Assembly: GCF_027587195.1 (NCBI RefSeq)
Contig: NZ_JAPDDP010000013.1
Span: 62,001-126,000 of the forward strand
Length of the DNA: 64,000 nt
Reading direction: 5' to 3'
DNA from: Solirubrobacter phytolaccae
Lineage (GTDB): Bacteria; Actinomycetota; Thermoleophilia; Solirubrobacterales; Solirubrobacteraceae
Positions within the stretch are counted from its first letter, which is position 1, and each line of letters begins with the position of its first letter. The notes below the pieces were generated by a model. The model worked only from the letters and a program-made list of their open reading frames with translations, was not told the DNA's origin and ran no database searches. The position numbers were made by a program, and so were the translations under genes. Of the stretch, positions 24,773 through 32,803 are shown in pieces.

Positions 24773-25752
24773 GAGCGGCCGTGTACCTCGGCGAGGGCGC
24801 CGTGCGGATCGAGGAGCGCGAGGTGCCGCGTCCCGGGCCGGGCGAGGTGCTCGTCGCCATGCGCGCGTGCGGGATCTGCGGCAGCGACTTGATGCAGTGG
24901 TACCAGGACCCGCGGGCGCCCGTGGTACTTGGGCACGAGCCGGTGGGCGTGGTCGTCGACGCACGTGGCGACGAGCTGCCCCAGCCGGGCACGCGCGTGT
25001 TCATCCACCATCACGTGCCGTGCGGTGAGTGCGAGTACTGTCGCCGCGGGCACGAGACGCTGTGCGACACCTTCAAGGCGACGCGGATCGAGCCGGGCGG
25101 GTTCTCGGAGCTGATCCTCGTGCCGGCGTTGAACGCGTCGTTGGACCTGCTGGTGCTGCCGGATCATGTGAGCGACGAGGCGGCGACGCTGATCGAGCCG
25201 CTCGCGTGCTGCGTGCGTGGGCTCGACCGCGCGCGGGTGGATGCGGACACCCGGCTGCTCGTGATCGGCGGCGGCCAGATGGGGTTGCTGATCGCCGAAG
25301 CGGCGCTGGCGCGGGGCGCGGACGTGACCGTGGCCGAGCCGCGTGAGGACCGGCGGGCGCTGGCGACGTCGCTCGGCGCGCAGGGTGTTGAGCCGAGCGT
25401 GGAGGCCGTCGGCTCGCCCACGGTGATCATGCTCGCGACCGGCGTGGCCGCGGCGTGGGAGCTGGCGGTCGCGTCGGCCGACCGTGGCGGGATCATCCAG
25501 CTGTTCGCGCCGAGCGGGCCCGGCGAGCGGCGCGACTTCGGCGTCGACGACCTGTTCTTCCGCGAGCTGGAGATCCAGGCGTCCTACTCCGCCGGGCCGC
25601 AGGACACGCGCGCCGCGCTCGCGCTGATCGCCGACGGCCACATCTCGGCCGACAAGCTCATCACGCACCGGTTCCCGCTCGAGGAGACCGAGGCCGCGCT
25701 CGCTGCCGCGCGCAGCAAGGAGGGCATCAAAGTGGTCGTGACCGCCTCGTGA
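24769..25752 (+). CDS. Zinc-dependent medium-chain dehydrogenase, copy 1
   Basis: A 327-residue alcohol/polyol dehydrogenase. The catalytic zinc residues are in CGICGSD and GHEP, and the structural zinc cysteines in CGECEYCRRGHETLC. The NAD-binding fold shows VIGGGQMGLL. Length and motifs match the threonine/sorbitol dehydrogenase group. TTG at 24769 overlaps the mtnA stop. In this operon it could oxidise a sugar carbon, or reduce the aldehyde released from a cleaved methylthioribulose phosphate (methylthioacetaldehyde to methylthioethanol is the known DHAP-shunt reaction). Neither role can be chosen from sequence alone. Confidence 0.86.
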   Translation: MRAAVYLGEGAVRIEEREVPRPGPGEVLVAMRACGICGSDLMQWYQDPRAPVVLGHEPVGVVVDARGDELPQPGTRVFIHHHVPCGECEYCRRGHETLCDTFKATRIEPGGFSELILVPALNASLDLLVLPDHVSDEAATLIEPLACCVRGLDRARVDADTRLLVIGGGQMGLLIAEAALARGADVTVAEPREDRRALATSLGAQGVEPSVEAVGSPTVIMLATGVAAAWELAVASADRGGIIQLFAPSGPGERRDFGVDDLFFRELEIQASYSAGPQDTRAALALIADGHISADKLITHRFPLEETEAALAAARSKEGIKVVVTAS

Positions 25753-26768
25753 AGGCCGCGCTGGTCTACGCGCCCGGCGACCTGCGGATCGAGGAGGTTC
25801 CCGACCCGGTCGCGGGGCCGGGCGAGGCCGTGTTGCGGATCGGCGCGGCCGCTTCCTGCCACACCGACGTCAAGTCGCTCCTGCGCGGCCATCCCTCGTT
25901 GGGGCCGTTCCCGGCACGGTTGGGCCACGAGTTCGCGGGCACGATCGAGAGCGTGGGGGAGGGCGTGACGAACGTCGCGGTCGGCGACGTCGTCTTCAGC
26001 GGCAACTCCGCCCCGTGCGGCGAGTGCCGCCAGTGCCTGCGCGGTCGCGAGTCGCTCTGCCAGGACCTGCTCTACGTGCTCGGCGGGTTCGCGGAAAAGG
26101 TGCTGCTGCCCGAGCGGGTCGTGCGCAAGAACCTGCACCGGATCCCCGACGGCGTGCCGCTTGCGTTGGCGCCGATCGCCGAGCCGCTCGCATGCGCCGT
26201 GCACGCGCTGGACGTCGTCGAGGTGCCCGAGCGGGTGACGATCCTCGGCGGCGGGTCACTGGGGTTGATGCTCTCCGCGCTGGTGGCGAGTGCCGGTGGG
26301 AAGCCGACCGTGCTCGATCCTCACCCGGAGCGGCTGGAGCTGGCGAAGCGCTTCGGCGCGGCCAAGACCGTTGTCGCCACGCGCGGGCCGGACGACATCG
26401 CGCACGGCGGCGACGCCGACCTCGTGATCGAAGCCGTGGGTCGCCCCGAGGCGTGGGAGCTTGCGGTCGCGATGGCCGCGCCGGGCGGCACCGTGAACCT
26501 GTTCGGCGGCTGCGCGCGGGACACGACCTTCACGGTCGGCACCGCGCGCGTGCACTACGAGGAGGTCACCCTCACGGGGACCTACCACCACGCGCCGCGC
26601 TATCTGGCGCGCGCCCTGGACGTCCTCGCCGGGAACGAGTACCCGTGGGCCGAGCTGCTCGGCCCGCAGATCACGCTCGACCAGCTCCCGGACGCGCTGC
26701 TCGGCCGGCTGCACGATCCGCAGCCGGCCAAGTACAGCGTCATTACGGCGTCGTCGTCACCAGGCTGA
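25749..26768 (+). CDS. Zinc-dependent medium-chain dehydrogenase, copy 2
   Basis: A 339-residue paralogous dehydrogenase. The catalytic-zinc cysteine lies in ASCHTDVKS and the histidine in GHEFAGTIESVGEG. The structural zinc loop is CGECRQCLRGRESLC, and the nucleotide loop is LGGGSLGLML. It starts with GTG inside the stop of copy 1 and is the last gene of the operon; its end overlaps the convergent surface-protein gene by 26 bases. Having two different dehydrogenases next to mtnKA suggests two successive redox steps or two product ends, such as a sugar and an aldehyde. Family assignment is secure, substrate unknown. Confidence 0.86.
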   Translation: MKAALVYAPGDLRIEEVPDPVAGPGEAVLRIGAAASCHTDVKSLLRGHPSLGPFPARLGHEFAGTIESVGEGVTNVAVGDVVFSGNSAPCGECRQCLRGRESLCQDLLYVLGGFAEKVLLPERVVRKNLHRIPDGVPLALAPIAEPLACAVHALDVVEVPERVTILGGGSLGLMLSALVASAGGKPTVLDPHPERLELAKRFGAAKTVVATRGPDDIAHGGDADLVIEAVGRPEAWELAVAMAAPGGTVNLFGGCARDTTFTVGTARVHYEEVTLTGTYHHAPRYLARALDVLAGNEYPWAELLGPQITLDQLPDALLGRLHDPQPAKYSVITASSSPG

Positions 26769-29538
26769 ACGTCAGCGTCTTCGCGTAGCTGCCGACCTCC
26801 AGCGGCTCACGCGCGGCGATCGCCTGCTTGAAGGTGATCGCCACCGGCTCCAGGGAGACGCCGCGGGCGAACGTGCGGACGGTCACCGGGGCCGTGAGCG
26901 GGGCGGACCCGAGGTGCAGCGGCGTGCTCAGCACAGCGCTGCCGTTGACGAGGTGGCCGGGGTTCGCGCCCGGGTCGGAGACGAGGAGCTGCGTGCCCGG
27001 CACGGTGGTGGTGACGGTGGCGTCGAGCGTGCCGGCGTAGTCGCGGGCGGTGCCCGGGACGAAGGCGCCGAGGTCGGGCGCGGCGCCCAGCTCCAGCGCG
27101 AGCACCTGCTCCACGCGGCCACCGAGCGTCACGCGCTGCCCGCTCACGTGCAGCGTCACCGGCGCGGAGGTGATGTAGGGCACGCCGGTGTCGCGGGTCA
27201 GGCGCGCGAAGACCGTGGCGCCGTCCAGCCTGGCTTCGGCGGACAGCGTCAGCACCGGGCCGGTCGCTCCGGCGACCTGGGTGGGCGTGGTCGCGTCCTT
27301 GCGCTGGACCCACCACTCGTAGTGGTCGAGCGGTGTCTCCGGTGCCTGCTCGGCCGTGAGCGCGATCGTCTCGCCGGGCGCGTAGCGCTCCGCCAGGCCG
27401 CGGACCGTCAGCACCTCGTTCGGCGGGTCGCCGTGGTCGGAGACGTGGATCGTGCGGTCGGGCGTGGTGGCGAGCACCGTGCCGCCGGCGTCGAGCAGCT
27501 GGGCGTGGACGAGCGCGCCGTCGAGCGCCTGGCTCGCGCGCAGCGTGTGCCTGGCGGCCGTGATCGGGAGCTGCGCGAACTCGGTCTGGTCGGCGCGCTT
27601 GAGGAACCACCGGTAGGCCGGGTTCTCCGGCAGCGTCTCGGCGATCGTCTCCAGCGTGACCGTCTCGCCCGAGTGGTAGTGGCCGGCGAGCTCCTTGAGG
27701 ATGAACGCGCGGTCGCCGAGCGGCGCCTCGACGTTGATGTACGCGTTCTGGGAGATCGCGAAGCCGTTGCCCTCGTCGTTCAGCAGCAGCGCGATGATCG
27801 CCGCGCCGTCGTCGCTCGCGGTGACCGTGCGACGCAGCACGCCGGACGTCTCTTCGAGCTGGGTGAACTCGGTGTCGCTGGAGTAGAACCACGTGAAGCG
27901 CGTGAAGCGGCCGTCGTTGGGCGTGACCTCGGCCCGGAACTCCGCGACGTCGCCGGGCTTGTAGACCGGCTTGCTCGTCACCACCGCGACCGCGTAGCTG
28001 ATCGCGGTGATCAGCACGGGCGGCGACTGGCCGACGACGCGACCTTCGGCGTCGAGCTGCTGGAACGCGACCTCCTGGCCGTCGTAGCTCTGGGCGAGGA
28101 AGCGCGAGCGCGGGATCACGTTCGGCGCGCCGAACTGGCTCAGCAGGACGAGCCGGTACGCATGGCCCTCGGGCAGCGGGTCGCCGGCGGGACGCAGATC
28201 GGCGTACTCACCGGCGGCGTACGACGCGCGGGCGCCCTCGATCCGCACGGGCACGCCCGAGCCGACGGGCTCCCCGGACACGTGGACCGTGAGGCGCTCG
28301 GAGCGCTTGAGCACGCGGGCGCCCTCGACGAGCTCGGCGACGAGCTGGAGGCCGTCGAGCTTGCGCGAGACGAGCTGCGTGTACTGCGCCCCGGGCTGCT
28401 CGGTGAAGTTCGGGTGCTGGTAGATGGCCGCGTCCTCGCCTGCGCCGGTCGCGTAGCGCCAGCGGATGCGCTGGCCGTCCGCGGGCTCGAGCCCGGACGC
28501 CGTCAGCGCCAGCGTCTCGCCGGACGCGTAGCTCGCCTTGCCGCCGTCGATCCGCAGCCGTGGGCCGGCGGGCGCCTCGCGCACCGTCGACACCTCGTAC
28601 TCGGAGACGGTGGCGGTGAAGTCGTCGCCCCACTCGGGGACGAAGCGCGCGCGGACGCGGCTGGTGCCGAGCTCCAGGCCGGTCGTCGTGAACGTCGCGG
28701 TGCCGGTCGGGCCGACCGGCGCGAAGCCGAGCAGCGCGTACGGCGTGCGGAACTCGACCCAGCCCGTGGCGCCCACGGGCTCGACGCGGGCGGAGAACGT
28801 GACGGGGTCACCCACGGAGGACTCGGTCTTGTCGACGCTGTGCGTGGTGGTCGTCCGCACCGGGTCCGGCAGGAAGCCGACCTGGAACCGGTAGTCCATG
28901 CTGGCGGTGATCGGCGCGCCGCCGCGCTTCGCCGTCGCGGTGAAGCGCAGGATGTACGTGCCGGCGGCGCTGAACGCCCAGTTGGCGTGGATGTGCTGCT
29001 GGGCCTTGATCGTCCAGGCGCGGTGGGCGTCGCCGCGGTCGGTGAGCAGGCGCGTGATCGCGCCGAACCCGTCGACCGAGTACAGGTCGAACGTGCCCGG
29101 GCCGGAGCGCTTCTCGACCGACAGCGTGATCTCGTCGCGCTCAAAGGTGCCCGCCGGCACGTCCTCGGTGCTGAACCCGGGCCACAGCAGCGCGCCCTCG
29201 GGGTTGCTCTGCGGCGCGATCCACACGTCCGCGCCGGGCGCGCCGAGGAACGCGTACCTGGCGTCCTCCGGCACGGCGCGCTTGGCGGCCTGCTCGACGT
29301 TGAAGACGGTCAGCGCAGGGTCGAGGTCCTTCTCGCGCTCGTCCCCGATGTCAGCCTTGGTCCCGAGCGCGAGCTCGGGCCCGACCGACACGGCGTCGGT
29401 GTGGATCTTGGTCAGCACCTGGCGGACCTTGCTGGGCGGCGGCGCGGCCTGGGCCCGGGCCGCGGACGGGATCGACAACACGGCGACGACGAGTGCGAGC
29501 AGCACCCATCGTCCCCGCTGCAAGACAACAGAGAGCAT
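26743..29538 (-). CDS. Choice-of-anchor-M surface protein with Ig-like repeats and WxL-like C-terminus
   Basis: A 931-residue exported protein. After the signal peptide (about residues 1-30) comes an actinobacterial surface-anchored (choice-of-anchor M) domain: KIHTDAVSVGPELALGTKAD, FNVEQAAKRAVP and the hallmark HIHANWAFSAAGTYILRF. The middle (about residues 215-800) is a string of beta-sandwich, Ig-like repeats with recurring YASGETLALTASGL, YAAGEYADL, YKPGDVAEFRAEV, YHSGETVTLETI and YAPGETIALTAE. Residues 809-931 form the C-terminal domain shared with three other proteins here, ending GSYAKTLTFSLVTTTP. No LPXTG sortase signal or membrane anchor follows. It is probably a wall-attached structural or adhesive protein. 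The anchored-repeat ABC transporter genes that often accompany this family are not adjacent. Confidence 0.82.
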   Translation of the reverse strand: MLSVVLQRGRWVLLALVVAVLSIPSAARAQAAPPPSKVRQVLTKIHTDAVSVGPELALGTKADIGDEREKDLDPALTVFNVEQAAKRAVPEDARYAFLGAPGADVWIAPQSNPEGALLWPGFSTEDVPAGTFERDEITLSVEKRSGPGTFDLYSVDGFGAITRLLTDRGDAHRAWTIKAQQHIHANWAFSAAGTYILRFTATAKRGGAPITASMDYRFQVGFLPDPVRTTTTHSVDKTESSVGDPVTFSARVEPVGATGWVEFRTPYALLGFAPVGPTGTATFTTTGLELGTSRVRARFVPEWGDDFTATVSEYEVSTVREAPAGPRLRIDGGKASYASGETLALTASGLEPADGQRIRWRYATGAGEDAAIYQHPNFTEQPGAQYTQLVSRKLDGLQLVAELVEGARVLKRSERLTVHVSGEPVGSGVPVRIEGARASYAAGEYADLRPAGDPLPEGHAYRLVLLSQFGAPNVIPRSRFLAQSYDGQEVAFQQLDAEGRVVGQSPPVLITAISYAVAVVTSKPVYKPGDVAEFRAEVTPNDGRFTRFTWFYSSDTEFTQLEETSGVLRRTVTASDDGAAIIALLLNDEGNGFAISQNAYINVEAPLGDRAFILKELAGHYHSGETVTLETIAETLPENPAYRWFLKRADQTEFAQLPITAARHTLRASQALDGALVHAQLLDAGGTVLATTPDRTIHVSDHGDPPNEVLTVRGLAERYAPGETIALTAEQAPETPLDHYEWWVQRKDATTPTQVAGATGPVLTLSAEARLDGATVFARLTRDTGVPYITSAPVTLHVSGQRVTLGGRVEQVLALELGAAPDLGAFVPGTARDYAGTLDATVTTTVPGTQLLVSDPGANPGHLVNGSAVLSTPLHLGSAPLTAPVTVRTFARGVSLEPVAITFKQAIAAREPLEVGSYAKTLTFSLVTTTP

Positions 29539-29614
29539 GGCGTTCCTAAACGTAGAATGGGACTCGGTCCCGAAAACTACACGGCGGAACGCCTCCGCGC
29601 CAATCTAAAGAAAG

Positions 29615-29650
29615 CTAAAGGGGTCAGACCCCTTTAGGTTCGTTTAGGTT
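29615..29650 (+). repeat. Palindromic intergenic repeat, copy B
   Basis: CTAAAGGGGTC-A-GACCCCTTTAG is a perfect palindrome with 11-base arms (29615-29625 and 29627-29637). It is followed by TTTAGGTT twice with a 10-base period (29633-29640 and 29643-29650), exactly as in copy A. It lies 5 bases downstream of the cupin gene stop, in the gap before the divergent surface protein. Confidence 0.75.
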
Positions 29651-29654
29651 CGGG

Positions 29655-30113
29655 TTAGTGAGCGAAGGGGGCGGTGCGGGGGTCGGCGAGGAGCGCGTTC
29701 CACTCCTCGTCCGAGAGCGGCTGGGGCCGGTCGCGGGCACCCTCGACGGTGCAGATGAAGCCGAACGGCTCGTCGGTCGGGTTGATCCAGCGGTGCGGAG
29801 CCCAGGGCGGCGTCTCGACGAGGTCGAGGTGGTTGAGGTCCACCACCTGGTTGCCGATCAGCGCCTGGCCGGCGCCGCGCGCGGAGAAGACGACGTGGAC
29901 GTGCTCGTGCTTCTCGAGGCTCGAGTAGCCGCCCGGGGCGATCTCGAAGTAGCGGACCTCGAAGCTCACGCCCGCCTCTTCGGAGCGGACGAGCGTGTGG
30001 CGCGACAGGCCCTGCCAGGCCATGCCGCGCGCGCTGCCTGGGTCGTCTTTGTAGGCGCGGGCGGTGACGCCGTCCCAGCGGAAGGCGGTGGGGTCGAATG
30101 CGGCTCGTCTCAC
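29655..30113 (-). CDS. Cupin-domain protein
   Basis: A 152-residue single cupin. GTG at 30113 gives MRRAAFDPTAFRWDGVTARA as the start. The conserved metal-site histidines lie in SSLEKHEHVHVVFSARG and later in ETPPWAPHRWINPTDEPFGF, the usual two cupin motifs. Stand-alone cupins of this size bind a metal and small molecules, acting as dioxygenases, isomerases or sensors. It is divergent from a PucR-type regulator across 84 bases that contain an ATCGGGAT motif, so regulation by that protein is likely. The substrate is unknown. The palindromic repeat copy B follows its stop. Confidence 0.82.
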   Translation of the reverse strand: MRRAAFDPTAFRWDGVTARAYKDDPGSARGMAWQGLSRHTLVRSEEAGVSFEVRYFEIAPGGYSSLEKHEHVHVVFSARGAGQALIGNQVVDLNHLDLVETPPWAPHRWINPTDEPFGFICTVEGARDRPQPLSDEEWNALLADPRTAPFAH

Positions 30114-30137
30114 GCTTCCAGGGTAGAGATGCCAAAG

Positions 30138-30162
30138 CCGATCGGGATTAAGGCATTTGTGG
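30138..30162 (+). promoter_or_regulatory. ATCGGGAT motif and -10-like box before pucR
   Basis: GCCGATCGGGATTA is followed about 12 bases later by GGTACCGT, containing a TAnnnT-type -10 element. The motif matches those upstream of 17578, 19062 and 35762. It may also serve the divergent cupin gene. Confidence 0.4.
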
Positions 30163-30181
30163 TACCGTCCTCCTATGCAAT

Positions 30182-30187
30182 GGAGGT
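30182..30187 (+). promoter_or_regulatory. Shine-Dalgarno deciding the pucR start
   Basis: GGAGGT stands 10 bases before GTG at 30198 and only 4 bases before TTG at 30192. The in-frame ATG at 30180 lies upstream of it and has no ribosome site. This favours GTG 30198 as the real start. Confidence 0.6.
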
Positions 30188-30197
30188 CCCTTTGTCC

Positions 30198-31298
30198 GTG
30201 CTCGCTGAGACCCGCGCGCGCACGCCCACTGCCGACGTAGCCACCCTGCGCCGGATCCACCTCGGCATGATCGACGCGGTGCTCGCGGGCGGCGGCATCG
30301 CGCCCGTCGCGGCGCTCGCGGCGGAGCACCTGCACGGCACGGTCGCGATCGTCCTGCCCGCCGCCGACATCGCGGCCGCCGCGCCCGACGACGAGCGGTT
30401 ACCCGCGCTGGAGCACTACGTCGCCGAGCGCCTTCGGGGCGGCCCGGTGAAGGTGCCGCCGGGAATCGTCGCCGAGGTCGAGGTCCGCTCGGGCGACGAG
30501 CCGCTCGGCGCCGTGCTCCTCACGGGCGCTGAGCCCGCCGGTGACGCACGGGAGATCCTCGAGCTGGCCGCGCTCGCGGCGCTCACCGCGGTCACGTTGC
30601 GCGACCAGCGCGTGTCGCAGCGTCGCGCCGCCGCCGCGCTCTTCGACGAGCTGGAGCAGCTCTCCGGCCCGGAGGTGCTCGCCCGCGCGCAGCGCCTGGG
30701 CGCCGACCTGTCCCACGGCGCGAGCGCGTTGGTCGCGCGCCCGCCGGCGGGGCACACCGACCGCGTGCTGGCCGCGATCGCGCAGGAGCTCCCCGGCGCG
30801 CTCGCGGCCGCACGCGGCGACTTCGTGGAGGCGCTCACGCCCGGCTCGCCGGACCGCCTCACGCAGCGCCTGCGGGCGACCATGCCGGTCGGCGTCTCAC
30901 CGCAGGAACCCGACCCGGCGGCGTTCGGCTCGGCGCTCAAGGCCGCCGCGATCGCGTTGCAGCTGGGCGGCGGTGAGGAGCTGCTCGGTGGCAGCTGGCG
31001 CCTGCTGATCGCGACGGGCGCCACCAACCCGGGCGAGCTGCGGAGCCTCGTCGGCTCCACGGTCGGCCCGGCGCCCGAGCAGCACGACACGCTGCGGGCC
31101 TACTTCGAGCACGGCGCGAACATGAACGCGACGGCGAACGCGATCTACGCGCACCGCCACACGATCGGCAACCGGCTGGAGCGCGTGCGCGTCCTCACCG
31201 GGCACGACCCGCAGACGCCGGCCGGGCAGGCCCAGCTCTCGCTGGGCCTGCAGGCGCTCGACGTCGAGCGGGCGGTGTCTCGCTTAGAACGCCGCTAG
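30198..31298 (+). CDS. PucR-type transcriptional regulator
   Basis: A 366-residue regulator. The N-terminal two thirds are an alpha/beta sensory region (about residues 20-150) and a GGDEF-like remnant. The C-terminal 60 residues form the PucR-type helix-turn-helix: LRAYFEHGANMNATANAIYA, then HRHTIGNRLERVRVLTG. This arrangement is typical of actinobacterial PucR/CdaR-like regulators of purine, amino-acid or polyol use. It is divergent from the cupin gene and converges on metQ, overlapping it by 15 bases. Its start is set by the GGAGGT site at 30182. The ligand is unknown; purine- or nucleoside-linked control would fit the neighbourhood but is only a guess. Confidence 0.85.
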   Translation: MLAETRARTPTADVATLRRIHLGMIDAVLAGGGIAPVAALAAEHLHGTVAIVLPAADIAAAAPDDERLPALEHYVAERLRGGPVKVPPGIVAEVEVRSGDEPLGAVLLTGAEPAGDAREILELAALAALTAVTLRDQRVSQRRAAAALFDELEQLSGPEVLARAQRLGADLSHGASALVARPPAGHTDRVLAAIAQELPGALAAARGDFVEALTPGSPDRLTQRLRATMPVGVSPQEPDPAAFGSALKAAAIALQLGGGEELLGGSWRLLIATGATNPGELRSLVGSTVGPAPEQHDTLRAYFEHGANMNATANAIYAHRHTIGNRLERVRVLTGHDPQTPAGQAQLSLGLQALDVERAVSRLERR

Positions 31299-32111
31299 CA
31301 CCGCGCCCTTGTAGTTCTCGTCGATGAACTGCTTCACCTCGGGCGAGGTCAGCAGCTCGGCCAGCTTCTTCACGCGCGGGTCATTCTGCTCCTCCGGCAG
31401 CGTGACCAGGAGGTTGGCGTTCGGGTTGCCCTCGGCCTGCTCGAGCACGAGCGCGTCCTCGCTCGGGGTGAGGTCGGCCTCGATGGCGTAGTTGCCGTTG
31501 ATGACCGCGAGGTCGGCGTCGTCGAGCGAGCGCGGCGTCTGGGCGGCCTCGACCTCGGCGAACTTCAGGTCCTTCTGGTTGTCGATGATGTCCCGGATGG
31601 TCGCCGTCGTGCTCTCGTTGTCGTTGAGCGTGATCAGCTTGTTCGCCGCGAGCAGGCGCAGGGCGCGGGCCTCGTTCGTCGGGTCGTTCGGGATCGCGAC
31701 CTGCGCGCCGTTCGGGATCGACGCCAGGTCCTTGATGTCACGCGAGTAGAGGCCGAGCGGCTCGATGTGCACGCCGACGATCGAGACGGCCTTGAAGTTG
31801 CGCGCCTTCTCCTGGTCGGCGAGGTACGCCGGCGTCTGGAAGTAGTTCGCGTCGAGCTGGCCGTCGATGAGCGCGGTGTTCGGCAGGACGTAGTCCGTGA
31901 ACTCCTTGATCTCGAGCTTGAGGCCGGCCTTCTCGGCGAGATTGTCCTTGACGAAGTTGAGGATCTCGGCGTGCGGGACGGGGGAGGCGCCGACGACGAG
32001 GGGCTTGGACGTGTCGGTCGAGGCTCCGCTCGCGGCGGGCTCGTCGTCGCCGCAGGCGACCACACCGACAGCGAGGGCGGCGGCGGTCAGGGCAAGTGCG
32101 ATGCGGCGCAT
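31284..32111 (-). CDS. metQ: Methionine-binding lipoprotein
   Basis: A 275-residue NlpA-family lipoprotein. The signal peptide ends in the lipobox VVAC. The binding fold contains VVGASPVPHAEILNFV, EFTDYVLPNTALIDGQLDAN, YFQTPAYL and IPNDPTNEARALRLL, which are diagnostic of MetQ. It captures methionine or methionine-like ligands for the MetI/MetN transporter encoded upstream on this strand, 29 bases away. An AAGGAAG ribosome site precedes ATG. The order metN-metI-metQ is the standard one. Closely related NlpA proteins can bind other small molecules, but the full MetNIQ set makes methionine the best call. Confidence 0.93.
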   Translation of the reverse strand: MRRIALALTAAALAVGVVACGDDEPAASGASTDTSKPLVVGASPVPHAEILNFVKDNLAEKAGLKLEIKEFTDYVLPNTALIDGQLDANYFQTPAYLADQEKARNFKAVSIVGVHIEPLGLYSRDIKDLASIPNGAQVAIPNDPTNEARALRLLAANKLITLNDNESTTATIRDIIDNQKDLKFAEVEAAQTPRSLDDADLAVINGNYAIEADLTPSEDALVLEQAEGNPNANLLVTLPEEQNDPRVKKLAELLTSPEVKQFIDENYKGAVLAAF

Positions 32112-32140
32112 CGGGACTTCCTTTCAGGGGAGGAGTGCTG

Positions 32141-32803
32141 CTAGGCGTGAGAGAGGCGGCGGGCGAACCAGTCGCCCGCCCACTGCAGGAGCTGCACCAG
32201 CACGACGAGGACGACGACCGTCGCGATCGTCACCTCGGTCTCGTAGCGCTGGTAGCCGTAACGGATGGCCACGTCGCCGAGGCCTCCGCCGCCGACGGCG
32301 CCGGCCATCGCGGAGTAGCCGATGACGCCGATCGTGGTGATGGTGACCCCGGACACGAGGCTGGGGAGCGCCTCGGGGATCAGCACTTTCTGGACGACTT
32401 CACGTCGCCGCGCGCCCGACGCCAATGCGGCCTCGACAAGGCCGCCCGGCACTTCCCGGAGCGCCGTCTCGACGATCCGCGCGAAGAACGGGATCGTCGC
32501 GAGCGCCAGCGGCACGATCGCCGCGGTGGTGCCGATCGTGGTGCCGACGAGTGCCCGCGTGAGCGGGATCACGGCGACGAGCAGGATGATGAACGGGACC
32601 GAACGCCCGACGTTGACGATCGCGCCGAGGACCTTGTTCGCGATCGGCTGCTCGAGGATGCCGCCGCGACTCGTGATCAGCAGCAGGACGCCGAGCAGGA
32701 GCCCGAGCGGGATCGTCACGAGCATCGCCACGCCGACCATCACGAGCGTCTCGCGCGTGGCCGTCCAGAGCAGGGGAGCCCAGTCGCTCCAGCCGTCGTT
32801 CAT
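32141..32803 (-). CDS. metI: Methionine ABC transporter permease
   Basis: A 220-residue membrane protein with five to six helices. The EAA loop reads LVEAALASGARRREVVQKVL, followed by IPEALPSLVSGVTITTIGVI. FNGTRSLPF-type features are replaced by VGRSVPFIILL. Length and sequence match MetI. It forms the membrane channel with MetN. Its ATG overlaps the metN stop (ATGA), confirming translation from the same message. Confidence 0.93.
   Translation of the reverse strand: MNDGWSDWAPLLWTATRETLVMVGVAMLVTIPLGLLLGVLLLITSRGGILEQPIANKVLGAIVNVGRSVPFIILLVAVIPLTRALVGTTIGTTAAIVPLALATIPFFARIVETALREVPGGLVEAALASGARRREVVQKVLIPEALPSLVSGVTITTIGVIGYSAMAGAVGGGGLGDVAIRYGYQRYETEVTIATVVVLVVLVQLLQWAGDWFARRLSHA

Noticed and set aside
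22632-26768. Complete DHAP shunt or methionine salvage pathway
   Set aside because: mtnK and mtnA are present, but no aldolase, mtnB, mtnC, mtnD or MTA nucleosidase is found in the operon or window, so completeness cannot be claimed.
26914-29637. 907-codon open frame on the plus strand
   Set aside because: Antisense to the choice-of-anchor-M gene; no motif, and its start lies inside the other gene.
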